Origin: an uncultured Cryomorphaceae bacterium
GTDB lineage: Bacteria; Bacteroidota; Bacteroidia; Flavobacteriales; Schleiferiaceae
Assembly (NCBI GenBank): GCA_905182675.1
Contig: CAJJCK010000109.1
Coordinates: 1 to 33,073 of the forward strand
Length of the DNA stretch: 33,073 bases
Direction: 5' to 3'
Position 1 is the first letter of the stretch; each line of letters opens with the position of its first letter. Under the pieces are notes generated by a model. It was not told the DNA's origin. It made no database searches and worked only from the letters and a program-made list of their open reading frames with translations. The translations under genes were made by a program, and so were the position numbers. Shown in pieces: positions 25,882 to 33,073 of this stretch.

Positions 25882-26529
25882 GTCGGTCGTCAGCACGTCT
25901 GACATAAAATCCACAAATGGTCGAATATCCTGTACAGCACTGCTAATACGCTCAGAGAAAGCACTGTTTTCCACTTCGGAGTTATTAAAATGAATCATAA
26001 ACAAGAATTGCTTCTTTCGAATCAAATCAATATCTGGGTGGTCCTTGTCAAAAGCTCTTGGTGCTGATTTTAACTCATCACCTGTTAATTCTCCCCAAGT
26101 GTTTTTAACTGATTTTTGGCTGATAATTTCTCTGAACTCGTCACCTGAAACAGCCAATTCCTGGCGAATGCGCAACAGATCTTTCGGTTCAGGCGCCCAA
26201 AAACCACATGCTAAGAAACTATCCTCTGGAGAGATGTGTAGGTAATAACTCCCCCTATTGTTTGGCTGTGCACGACGAAAAGCAATACCGAAATTGGTTT
26301 TATAGGGTGTTTTGTTTTTTGAAAAACGGACATCTCTATAAATGCGCATTAGCTTCCACCCTTCCAGCGAATCATGAACACTAATTTGATTAAATAACTG
26401 GACACAAAATTCCTTGACTTCCGTTTCAAGCTCTTTGAAGTGAGGCTTTTGCTTTTCAAACCAATCTCTAGTATTATTCTCTTTGAGACTGCTGAAAAAC
26501 TGAAAAACTTTTGGATTGATACTATTCAT
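25858..26529 (-). CDS. DUF2461 domain protein
   Basis: 223 aa, full length for the DUF2461 (TIGR02453) family. Typical motifs: FFSSLKENNTRDWFEKQKP near the N terminus (12-30), RIYRDVRFSKNKTPYKTNFG (64-82 region), GSYYLHISPEDSFLACGFW and the KKQFLFMIHF segment near the C terminus. No signal or membrane segment; presumably cytoplasmic. The family's function is unknown. It is 14 bp or more downstream of the DUF2490 gene on the same strand and may share its transcript; it converges on the small helical protein gene. Confidence 0.9.
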   Translation of the reverse strand: MNSINPKVFQFFSSLKENNTRDWFEKQKPHFKELETEVKEFCVQLFNQISVHDSLEGWKLMRIYRDVRFSKNKTPYKTNFGIAFRRAQPNNRGSYYLHISPEDSFLACGFWAPEPKDLLRIRQELAVSGDEFREIISQKSVKNTWGELTGDELKSAPRAFDKDHPDIDLIRKKQFLFMIHFNNSEVENSAFSERISSAVQDIRPFVDFMSDVLTTDSNGESLI

Positions 26530-26543
26530 GGAACTTGACTGGT

Positions 26544-27218
26544 TTAAAATGTGATCAAAGTCATCACGTTCAATTGATCACGACTGGAACTCTCAAACAA
26601 CTGATTCATATAGCCCGCTTCTATACGCGTCTGTTTATTTAATTGATAACCAACGCCCACGTAAACTCGATTGCGATCAAAAAAAGCGCTTTTGGTGTTA
26701 AGAAACACTTCATTGTAGGCAGAAAGATAAAGCATTGAGCGGCTGTCTTCAGCTTTGATTAATGGGAGTTTAGCAGCTAAGAAATAACGTAAACGCATTT
26801 TATAATCTCCTTCAATAAAACGTTGCTCAAAGCGATAGCGATGAGTGAGTGAAACTATACCAATGCGGTCCTTGGAAATAAATTGCTGAAAAATACGATG
26901 TTCATTTACGAACACTTTATCTTCTGTTTGAGGCACGTAATTCCCTGACAGTATGTACCCGTAACCCAACAGAACATTATGATTATTATCAGATATATTA
27001 TAACCAAGCCCTGTCCTTAACAACAGTTGTTCTAAATCTCCAACAACGTCATAATTGCGATACTGGACCTCATTATGGATGTTCCATTTACTATTCAATT
27101 TTTTACTTCCAATGTAAATAAGCCAGTTTCCTAAGTCACTCTCTTGAGCCATCATGTTATTAGGAAACATGAGTAGAGTGGCTAATCCTACAATTAAAAA
27201 CTTCGCCTTTTTAAACAT
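26544..27218 (-). CDS. DUF2490 family outer-membrane protein
   Basis: About 224 aa from the ATG at 27218; an ATG at 27236 would add six residues ahead of the signal peptide (FKKAKFLIVGLATLLMF to MMAQ). The mature part begins with the DUF2490 pattern SDLGNWLIYIGSKKLNSKWN and continues with barrel-like strands (WNIHNEVQYRNY, LLLRTGLGYNI, NVLLGYGYILSGNY, YRFEQRF, RVYVGVGYQLN) to a terminal MTLITF. The final Phe and strand pattern fit an outer-membrane barrel. Function unknown for the family. Single promoter not identified. Confidence 0.85.
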   Translation of the reverse strand: MFKKAKFLIVGLATLLMFPNNMMAQESDLGNWLIYIGSKKLNSKWNIHNEVQYRNYDVVGDLEQLLLRTGLGYNISDNNHNVLLGYGYILSGNYVPQTEDKVFVNEHRIFQQFISKDRIGIVSLTHRYRFEQRFIEGDYKMRLRYFLAAKLPLIKAEDSRSMLYLSAYNEVFLNTKSAFFDRNRVYVGVGYQLNKQTRIEAGYMNQLFESSSRDQLNVMTLITF

Positions 27219-27397
27219 AATGAGTAATCTCTCCATTAAAGAATTCAGGACTTACTTTTAAGATTGTCCCGTGCTATTTTCCTTATTTCAAACATTTTAT
27301 CGGGGGTAGAGTTCAAAATAAAGCTCCATCACCGGATAAATTGGCATCACCTGTTGTCAGAAGCGCGAGCACATTCTTTAGAGCAGTAGAATAACCA

Positions 27398-27853
27398 TTA
27401 ACAACAACCTGAACCTGGGGTACAATCAGGTTGAATCGTCTGTTTTGGTTTTCTCTCTGGTATACCACATTTGTCTTTCGCCAAGCAATCCGTTTGCAAG
27501 GCTGTAAGAATGAATTGGTAACCATCGTGGGACAATCCGTACACTTCGATTGTTGCACCTTGGTACTCTACTCGCAATTCAGCCTCTCCCCTTAGTTGTA
27601 ATTGCTGGGTGGAAGCTTCTAGAATTACTTTAAGTTTTGGCAACGTCAACCTGTGGTCGTAATCTTCCGCAGTATACATTTGAAGGTTGACCAGTGACTC
27701 CTTGCGCATGACTCCACCGCAATCCAAGAAAAAACGATCGAGCTGACCAACCTCCGTAATATGAAAATGAGCAGGGACTGCAGTCCCATTAGGCAAGGCA
27801 AAAGATAATTCGTTGGTATAATCTAATTGCGAATAAAATTCCTGTAAAGTCAT
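27398..27853 (-). CDS. DUF6428-like protein with a cysteine-rich tail
   Basis: 151 aa. The core (residues 1-120) has HFHITEVGQLDRFFLDCGG, KESLVNLQMY and YDHRLTLPKLKVIL, matching the DUF6428 family often found beside arsenic-resistance genes. The last 30 residues hold five cysteines: C123, C128, C144, C150 and C151, ending CTPGSGCC, a tail that looks suited to binding a thiophilic metal or metalloid. No arsenic genes accompany it here. A -7-like box TAACTTTG (minus, 27878-27871) is 18 bp before the ATG. The 160 bp between its stop and the DUF2490 gene hold no gene that I can support. Confidence 0.75.
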   Translation of the reverse strand: MTLQEFYSQLDYTNELSFALPNGTAVPAHFHITEVGQLDRFFLDCGGVMRKESLVNLQMYTAEDYDHRLTLPKLKVILEASTQQLQLRGEAELRVEYQGATIEVYGLSHDGYQFILTALQTDCLAKDKCGIPERKPKQTIQPDCTPGSGCC

Positions 27854-27870
27854 CTTTGATTATTTGGCTC

Positions 27871-27878
27871 CAAAGTTA
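27871..27878 (-). promoter_or_regulatory. Candidate -7 box for the DUF6428-like gene
   Basis: TAACTTTG on the minus strand is an exact TAnnTTTG match, 18 bp before the ATG; no matching TTG is found at the right distance upstream. Confidence 0.3.
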
Positions 27879-28009
27879 CATTCTATCTCGACATTGAACC
27901 GTAATGGTAGTGTGTTGTGAAAACTTAACATTGAGTTTACACGACCTTATCTTTCCCGTAACAGAAAAATAACAAAAAAATTCACCTTTGCATTAAAATT
28001 ACTCATTTC

Positions 28010-29218
28010 ATGAATTCAAGAACGAGTATTGCGTTTGCCATCATTATACTTTGCAGTTTTAAAATGTCAGCACAGCAAGGCGTAAATGAAATAAGTTTCG
28101 GGAAAGGTCTATTAAACTATGTTGCTGCAGACAGCAGCTTTAGTGTAAAATTTGCACCAAGATTTCAAGTACGTTATTACGGAACGAGTGATTTTTCCGA
28201 CGATGGCCTAGCACCTGTAGATCATGACTTTTTGGTACGTCGTTCAAGATTTAAGTTTGACGGATGGGTTGTACACCCAAGCATTGGATACAAAATGGAA
28301 TTTGGTTTGTCAAATAACGATATGTCAGGTGCTAATGCGTTCACAAAAAATTCTCCGCGATACATTCTTGATGCCGTCATTAAATGGAAATTCGCACCGG
28401 GCTTTGAACTCTGGGCTGGCCAAACAAAACTTCCTGGCAATGTTGAGCGTGTAATTTCTTCTGCCAACTTACAGCTGGTAGATCGTTCCTTACTGAACAG
28501 TAAGTTTAATATTGATCGCGACTTGGGGATACAGTTGCGTCACACCACGAAACTTGGTGGACAATTCATTTCCAAAGAAAAATTTGCGATCTCTCAAGGA
28601 GAAGGTAGAAATATTGCCACAGGTAATGAAGGTGGTCTTCAATACACAGGACGTGTAGAATTATTCCCTCTAGGTGGCTTTACCAAAAAAGGTGAATACA
28701 TGGGCTCCTCTACGGTTAGAGAGGAAAAGCTAAAAATAATGGCGGCTTACACTTACGACTTCAATGCAGATGCCTCAAAAACAAGGTCCAACATGGGAGA
28801 CTACATGTTTCTTATGGATGGCTCGCTACATCAAACGAATATTACTACGCAGTTTATTGATCTAGTCATGAAATACGAAGGGTTTTCTTTGATGGCGGAA
28901 TATGCAGATCGTAGCGCTACGAACCCTATTGCAGTGGAATTGGACGGAACCGAAACTGGAGACATCGTCACTGTAGGAAGTGCTTTTAATATGGCAGTAG
29001 GTTACTTTATTTCAGAAAAAATAGAAGTTGCAGGTCGTTATACAACGCTCAACTATGCTGACGTAACAGGTACTTCTCCTGCAACCATGTACACTCTGGG
29101 TCTGAATAAATTTGTTGTTGGTCACAAACTAAAGGTGCAAGGTGATATTAGCTACTCAACTAAAAATGGAGAAAGCGACGCAATCATTTTCAGAACAGGA
29201 TTTGAATTGCATTTCTAA
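28010..29218 (+). CDS. Phosphate-selective porin O/P family protein
   Basis: 402 aa with signal peptide (1-21, ending KMSAQ). The OprO/OprP-type barrel is recognisable from VKFAPRFQVRYYG, FLVRRSRFKFDGWV, GYKMEFGLSN, the loop ELWAGQTKLPGNVERV, DRDLGIQLRH and the end FRTGFELHF with the terminal Phe of outer-membrane proteins. This family passes phosphate or polyphosphate across the outer membrane. The PiT phosphate transporter gene follows 55 bp later, so together they form a phosphate route across both membranes. Upstream, CACCTTTG (27983-27990) is a near match to the -7 box. No recognisable Pho-type operator is seen. Confidence 0.9.
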   Translation: MNSRTSIAFAIIILCSFKMSAQQGVNEISFGKGLLNYVAADSSFSVKFAPRFQVRYYGTSDFSDDGLAPVDHDFLVRRSRFKFDGWVVHPSIGYKMEFGLSNNDMSGANAFTKNSPRYILDAVIKWKFAPGFELWAGQTKLPGNVERVISSANLQLVDRSLLNSKFNIDRDLGIQLRHTTKLGGQFISKEKFAISQGEGRNIATGNEGGLQYTGRVELFPLGGFTKKGEYMGSSTVREEKLKIMAAYTYDFNADASKTRSNMGDYMFLMDGSLHQTNITTQFIDLVMKYEGFSLMAEYADRSATNPIAVELDGTETGDIVTVGSAFNMAVGYFISEKIEVAGRYTTLNYADVTGTSPATMYTLGLNKFVVGHKLKVQGDISYSTKNGESDAIIFRTGFELHF

Positions 29219-29273
29219 CTTAACCTTCAGATAACATTGCAGGTATAAATTAGCCCTACGAAACACAAACACT

Positions 29274-31517
29274 ATGGACAGTATATTTTACTTGATGATC
29301 TTCGCACTGGCAATTTTAGCAGTTGCTGATCTTATTGTAGGTGTCAGCAATGATGCCGTGAACTTCTTGAATTCAGCGATTGGCTCTAAAGTCATTTCAT
29401 TCAGGAATATTTTGATTATTGCCAGTTTAGGCGTTTTTGTCGGTGCTGTATTCTCTAGCGGCATGATGGAGGTAGCACGAAAAGGGATCTTTGTGCCCTC
29501 TAAATTCTATTTTGATGAGATCATGTTCATTTTCATGGCGGTCATGATTGGAGATATTCTGTTATTAGACTTCTTCAATACCCTAGGCATGCCTACATCG
29601 ACTACTGTATCTATCGTTTTTAACTTACTTGGTGCTGCTGTTGTAATGGCATTGATAAAAATTGGCCTGTCAGATACCGAAACCGCAGCTGATCTATCCA
29701 ATTACATCAACACTGAAAAGGCGAAACAGATCATCTCAGGTATTCTTCTTTCTGTTGTCATCTCCTTTACTGTGGGTATGATTGTACAATGGGTCTCCAG
29801 ATTAGTATTCAGCTTCCAGTACGAGAAAAAAGTAAAAAACTTTGGTTTCATTTTCGCAGGCATCTGTTTAACTGCAATCGGGTACTTTATATTCTTCAAG
29901 GGTCTTAAAGGCACACCTTTCTATGGCGATATAAAAGGCTTTCTCGCTCAGAATACTCTTTTAGTCATTGCATCGATGCTGGCATTTTGGACACTTTTAA
30001 TGTTTATCATTGACAAAGTATTTAAGATCAATGTACTTATTATCGTAATAGGTCTTGGTACTTTCGGATTGGCGTTAGCCTTTGCAGGAAATGATCTGGT
30101 TAACTTTATTGGGGTACCTATGGCGGCTTACCACAGCTACGAAGCCTGGTCCGTATCCGGTATACCTGCCTCAGAGTTCTCGATGGAGATATTATCAGAA
30201 AAGGTTCCTACAGAGCCAGTTTTACTCTTCATTGCCGGAAGCATCATGGTGGTAACCTTGGCTTTCTCCAAGAAAGCACGCACCGTCTCAGATACCTCTA
30301 TAGATTTATCTCGTCAGGGTGATGGAAGCGAACGTTTCCAACCTAATTTTTTATCTAGAAGCATTGTAAAAGGGTCAACTAAACTCGTAAACGCCATCAG
30401 TACTATTTTACCGTCTAGTGTTCAAGCAAGAATCACAAGCAGTTTCCAGACACCTGCACTTGAAATTTCTGAGGAAAAGGCTAAGGCGCTTCCAGCCTTC
30501 GATATGATTCGTGCATCTATCAATCTTGCCGTTGCAGGAATTTTAATTTCCATTGCAACGAGTATGAAGCTTCCGTTATCTACTACCTATGTCACCTTTA
30601 TGGTAGCAATGGGTACATCACTTGCGGATCGCGCTTGGGGTAGAGAAAGTGCCGTTTATCGCGTAGCAGGTGTTGTGAATGTAATAGGTGGATGGTTCTT
30701 TACAGCGTTCAGTGCGTTTACATTCGCAGGTATCTTAACGTACATAATTTACATGGGACGCGGCGCTGCCATAGCAATTCTATTACTATTCGCCGCTGTT
30801 CTGGTTGTTCGGAATTATTTGAGCCACAAGAAGAAATCTAATGCACAATCGGATCATACTTCATTAAAAAAATCTGCCAGTCATACGGTACAGGAGATTA
30901 TTGAAGAAAGCGCTGATAATGTTGCTAAATCGATGTATCGTACTACTCGGATTTTCAATGGTGTTGTAGATGGGCTGTCAAATCAAGATGCTGGCGCATT
31001 GAAAAAAATGCGCAAGCGGATAGGTACATTCGAAGAAGAAGTAGAATCCTTGCGAAATCATTTATTCTACTTTATCAAGAACCTTGACGAAACGAGCGTT
31101 CGTGGTTCTAATTTCTATATCATGGTTCTCGCGAATTTGACTGATGTGGTACAATCCTTAGAGTTTATTGCAAAAAAGAGCTATAAGCACATCGATAATA
31201 ATCACAAGGCATTAAGTAAAAGTCAGATTAGTGATTTGAATGAAATCCAAAGTATGTTTAACGGGATACTTGTTTCGGTTGAGCAAGCATTTACATCACA
31301 GAACTTTAGTGATTTAAGTACTTGTCTAGAAAAAGAAGATTCAATTCTTGCATTGATATCAGAAAAAATTGATGTGCAAATAGCAAGAACTCGAAAGGAA
31401 GAAGTCAGCCCAAAGAATACGACACTTTACTTTAACCTTCTTCTAGAAACTAAAGATTTGGTCAAGGCTGTAATGCGATTGGTTGAGGAGTACCATAACA
31501 GTAGTTCAAACAGCTAA
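29274..31517 (+). CDS. Inorganic phosphate transporter, PiT family, fused to a PhoU-like domain
   Basis: 747 aa. The membrane part has both PiT signatures: GVSNDAVNFLNSAIGSK (23-39) and FAGNDLVNFIGVPMAAY (from residue 270), plus about ten further hydrophobic segments, ending near residue 520. A soluble C-terminal part (about 537-740, HTVQEIIEESADNVAKS, IFNGVVDGLS, then long charged helices) resembles the PhoU/DUF47 helical bundle, which in other bacteria is encoded separately. PiT proteins import phosphate as a metal-phosphate complex with protons or sodium. The fusion is common in Bacteroidota. ATG start; co-oriented with the phosphate porin. It converges on the unassigned gene 36 bp away, with no clear terminator. 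Confidence 0.94.
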   Translation: MDSIFYLMIFALAILAVADLIVGVSNDAVNFLNSAIGSKVISFRNILIIASLGVFVGAVFSSGMMEVARKGIFVPSKFYFDEIMFIFMAVMIGDILLLDFFNTLGMPTSTTVSIVFNLLGAAVVMALIKIGLSDTETAADLSNYINTEKAKQIISGILLSVVISFTVGMIVQWVSRLVFSFQYEKKVKNFGFIFAGICLTAIGYFIFFKGLKGTPFYGDIKGFLAQNTLLVIASMLAFWTLLMFIIDKVFKINVLIIVIGLGTFGLALAFAGNDLVNFIGVPMAAYHSYEAWSVSGIPASEFSMEILSEKVPTEPVLLFIAGSIMVVTLAFSKKARTVSDTSIDLSRQGDGSERFQPNFLSRSIVKGSTKLVNAISTILPSSVQARITSSFQTPALEISEEKAKALPAFDMIRASINLAVAGILISIATSMKLPLSTTYVTFMVAMGTSLADRAWGRESAVYRVAGVVNVIGGWFFTAFSAFTFAGILTYIIYMGRGAAIAILLLFAAVLVVRNYLSHKKKSNAQSDHTSLKKSASHTVQEIIEESADNVAKSMYRTTRIFNGVVDGLSNQDAGALKKMRKRIGTFEEEVESLRNHLFYFIKNLDETSVRGSNFYIMVLANLTDVVQSLEFIAKKSYKHIDNNHKALSKSQISDLNEIQSMFNGILVSVEQAFTSQNFSDLSTCLEKEDSILALISEKIDVQIARTRKEEVSPKNTTLYFNLLLETKDLVKAVMRLVEEYHNSSSNS

Positions 31518-31553
31518 GTTTTAAATTCAATAATCTTTAACTTATAAATAAAA

Positions 31554-32495
31554 CTACCGTTGTAGTTGATTTAAGTCCGCTCTATTTTCTTTGAGTATAG
31601 ATATATTGAAAGCCTCGACCGCCTGCTCAATACGTTTTTTCCGGATGGATTCGCGGACTAAAATCGCTGGTCCTGTAATTAATACAATTGGGTACAGGGG
31701 AACAGTAACTATACCCCAAAAGTTATTCCAACCCCGAATTCTCTGCGCCGCGGAAAAATTTGCATAGGCTTCAAAACTTTGATCCATGGCAATCAATTTG
31801 GCCTCTTTCGCTGAAAGCGTATCATTTTGATAAATCACGCCCCTTCTTTTATATACCTTCATCTGGTCAATTTTGCGACTAGTCCGTGCTTCATTCAAAG
31901 GCTCCATATTGTTCGTTGCCAATGTTTCGAGCTTTCTATTAACGATGATCACATCTGGGTGGTTCAACTCCTGCGGTAGATCATTAGAAGTCGTGTCCTC
32001 GATTTCTGGTTCAACTTTAATAGAGACGTCCGTAGAACCCTGTTCTTCATTAAGGACCGTCGTCTGCGGTAATTCTGTGACATATGAGACCAAGGTGTCT
32101 TTATTATTATTTGACTTAGTGGATAACAAAATGCTAGGTTGTATCTCAGTTAGGGAGGGCGCAATTATATCTAATGTCTTTGGCAAAGAACCCCCATTGC
32201 GACGAATATAATTTCTAAGATTTCTCAACTCCTCTTCACTAAGATCCCAGTTGACAAGAGCGGGGTATGTACGAAAGCACTTGTTATAATGCTGGTCATA
32301 CTTGAAGTTCATTTTATACCCCTCGTAAATGATGGTCAATTGATGGAATTCAGCCGGTGTAATAGGGACAGTAATTCTAGCCTCTTTATAAAGTACTGAA
32401 GTAATGTTACCAAAATTATCATTATCAATTTTCAATTCCTGAGCAGCAGCTAAGGAACAAATCAATACAAGTAGGAGTGTTATGTAACTTTTCAT
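31554..32495 (-). CDS. Exported protein of unknown function
   Basis: 313 aa from the ATG at 32495; a TTG at 32513 would put six residues before the signal peptide (MKSYITLLLVLICSLAAAQ). Numbered from the ATG, residues ~20-105 are a compact region (ITVPITPAEFHQLTIIYEGY, KYDQHYNKCFRTYPALVNWD, LRNLRNYIRRNGG). A long low-complexity acidic/Thr-rich linker follows (about 110-215), then YKRRGVIYQNDTLSAKEAKL. A hydrophobic segment (about 259-279, WGIVTVPLYPIVLITGPAIL) is followed by a basic helix. I do not recognise the family. It is the last gene before the tRNA remnant. It may be anchored to the inner membrane by the C-terminal segment. Confidence 0.75.
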   Translation of the reverse strand: MKSYITLLLVLICSLAAAQELKIDNDNFGNITSVLYKEARITVPITPAEFHQLTIIYEGYKMNFKYDQHYNKCFRTYPALVNWDLSEEELRNLRNYIRRNGGSLPKTLDIIAPSLTEIQPSILLSTKSNNNKDTLVSYVTELPQTTVLNEEQGSTDVSIKVEPEIEDTTSNDLPQELNHPDVIIVNRKLETLATNNMEPLNEARTSRKIDQMKVYKRRGVIYQNDTLSAKEAKLIAMDQSFEAYANFSAAQRIRGWNNFWGIVTVPLYPIVLITGPAILVRESIRKKRIEQAVEAFNISILKENRADLNQLQR

Positions 32496-32699
32496 TTTTT
32501 TAAATCTATACAAATGAAGTTAGTTGTTCATTGATGTTTTAACGTGAATGGTAATCTCAAATAAAGGGGTAATGTTACTAATTTCAGTAAACGAAAAAAG
32601 ATTTTGACACGTATATGTTTCAGATATGAAACTTCTTGTATGTGTTATGAGCTACTATTTTGTTTTAGAAACTTGCAGGGACAAAATATCGAGAAAAAT
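32496..32699. other. Gene-free stretch between the last gene and the tRNA remnant
   Basis: About 200 bp with no credible open frame. It presumably carries the promoter of the exported-protein gene on the minus strand, but no exact TAnnTTTG box is seen. A short palindrome GTTTCA-GATA-TGAAAC lies at 32617-32632. Confidence 0.5.
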
Positions 32700-32725
32700 A
32701 AAACCCCACTGAAAAGTGAGGTTTT
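32700..32725 (-). terminator. Terminator of the former tRNA-Ala gene
   Basis: An 11-bp stem with one mismatch (AAAACCCCACT with AGTGAGGTTTT) and a GAAA loop. On the minus strand it is followed by TTTATTTTTC. It starts 7 bp past the 3' end of the tRNA remnant, where a tRNA terminator is expected. Confidence 0.75.
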
Positions 32726-32732
32726 AAACTTG

Positions 32733-32777
32733 TGGAGAAGATGGGAGTAGAACCCACGACCTCTTGACTGCCAGTCA
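32733..32777 (-). pseudogene. 3' part of a tRNA-Ala(GGC) gene, probable attachment-site remnant
   Basis: On the minus strand, this reads as the tRNA from the anticodon loop to the discriminator base: loop CTGGCAG (anticodon GGC), 3' anticodon strand TCAAG, variable loop AGGTC, T arm GTGGG-TTCTACT-CCCAT, acceptor CTTCTCC and A73. Position 70 is T, as required for the G3-U70 identity pair of tRNA-Ala. The 5' anticodon strand is TATGA instead of the pairing CTTGA, and the D arm and 5' acceptor are absent, so the gene is broken exactly at the anticodon stem. The T loop has T at position 57, normally a purine, suggesting decay. This is the classic scar of integration into a tRNA 3' end. Confidence 0.8.
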
Positions 32778-32912
32778 TAAACGAAAGACAAACAGCAGCA
32801 AACATCAATTCAATAAATAAAAAAAATTGTCTTTTTAAACTTGGCTAGTTAAGAAACTCTAGAATCAAATCATAAATAGATATGTCTTTATAAAAGTTAT
32901 ATCCGATTCAAT

Positions 32913-32931
32913 GTGTCACATTTAGTGTCAC
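32913..32931 (+). repeat. Direct repeat GTGTCAC x2, 12-base period
   Basis: GTGTCAC at 32913-32919 and again at 32925-32931, separated by ATTTA. About 135 bp from the tRNA junction. Short direct repeats near attachment sites can be recombinase arm-type sites, but two 7-mers are weak evidence. Confidence 0.4.
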
Positions 32932-32978
32932 TTACTTCTGTGGGGTCTTTTTTATAATTGGTAAGAACAAAAAAAAAC

Positions 32979-33059
32979 TTAAACCCCTATAAAACAGGGG
33001 ATGTTCATTATAAATATATCATAAATAGCTATCACACCCCCTGTTTTATAGGGGTTTAA
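32979..33059. repeat. 26-bp inverted repeat with self-folding arms
   Basis: Arms at 32979-33004 and 33034-33059 pair with one mismatch across a 29-base AT-rich spacer. Each arm also folds alone: CCCCT-ATAAAAC-AGGGG on the left and CCCCT-GTTTTAT-AGGGG on the right (5-bp stems, 7-base loops). On the minus strand a run of ten or so T follows the left arm, so it could end leftward transcription; on the plus strand TTTCCTTTTTG follows the right arm. Confidence 0.85.
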
Positions 33060-33073
33060 TTTCCTTTTTGTTG

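Larger units (their letters stand above)
32778..33073. mobile_element. AT-rich end of a putative integrated element, gene-free in the window
   Basis: The 296 bp beyond the tRNA remnant contain no credible open frame and are clearly richer in A and T than the rest. By the usual geometry of tRNA-site integration, the element lies on the side of the missing tRNA 5' half, that is to the right. It contains a GTGTCAC direct repeat and a large inverted repeat. No integrase gene is visible before the window ends, so this remains an inference. Confidence 0.5.

Noticed and set aside
27313-27558. An 81-codon open frame overlapping the end of the DUF6428-like gene
   Set aside because: Most of it lies out of frame within the DUF6428-like gene, whose frame has a family match and a meaningful C-terminal motif; the extra part has no recognisable feature.
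32733-32805. An intact tRNA gene
   Set aside because: The D arm and 5' acceptor strand are missing and the anticodon 5' strand does not pair; only the 3' part is present.
32979-33059. Two similar repeats with a 29-base spacer as a mini CRISPR array
   Set aside because: The two copies are inverted, not direct, there are only two, and no cas gene is visible.

Overview
The window looks like about 32.7 kb of chromosome from a member of the Bacteroidota, most likely Flavobacteriales, followed by the first ~300 bases of what may be an integrated element. Evidence for the lineage: a type IX secretion (T9SS) C-terminal sorting domain, an S46 dipeptidyl peptidase, a PiT phosphate transporter fused to a PhoU-like domain, DUF2795/DUF2490/DUF6428 family proteins, the long (~630 aa) Bacteroidota-type PurF, TTG/GTG starts with no clear Shine-Dalgarno, and a promoter of the form TTG-N19-TAnnTTTG.

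Left part (1-9269). A TPR-like gene enters from the left edge. A SCO/SenC copper chaperone and a small lipoprotein cytochrome c are divergent, with only 23 bp between their ATGs. The cytochrome gene leads a tight rightward run: ABC-F ATPase, LolD/MacB-type ABC ATPase, S9 (DPP IV-like) peptidase. That peptidase converges on an S46 (DPP7-like) peptidase across a perfect bidirectional terminator.

Central metabolism (9299-16226), all leftward: odhA-odhB (2-oxoglutarate dehydrogenase E1 and E2), a small acidic DUF2795 protein, a PduO-type cobalamin adenosyltransferase, and purF, whose stop overlaps the adenosyltransferase GTG start by one base.

Lower kynurenine (3-hydroxyanthranilate) pathway (16284-20151). 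3-hydroxyanthranilate dioxygenase and ACMS decarboxylase read leftward; 2-aminomuconate semialdehyde dehydrogenase and 4-oxalocrotonate decarboxylase read rightward from the same 94-bp gap. Together they cover 3-hydroxyanthranilate to 2-oxopent-4-enoate except the deaminase step. The enzymes making 3-hydroxyanthranilate and those finishing 2-oxopentenoate are not in the window.

Accessory/envelope region (20300-32495). There is a membrane-anchored propeller protein with a cytoplasmic tail that may bind DNA, paired with an outer-membrane barrel gene. Next comes a three-gene operon: an MbnP-like protein with a T9SS tail and two MbnH/MauG-like diheme lipoproteins. Then come a small helical protein, DUF2461, DUF2490 and a Cys-tailed DUF6428 protein, a phosphate-selective porin with the PiT-PhoU transporter, and an unrecognised exported protein.

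Right edge (32496-33073). No gene is seen. A 45-base 3' remnant of a tRNA-Ala(GGC) gene with a terminator behind it is the expected scar of integration into a tRNA. Beyond it, AT-rich DNA holds a repeated GTGTCAC and a 26-bp inverted repeat in which each arm is itself a small hairpin. The strongest leads are this junction and its twin-hairpin structure, the MbnP/two-MbnH operon whose second enzyme lacks the inter-heme Trp, and the membrane propeller regulator.
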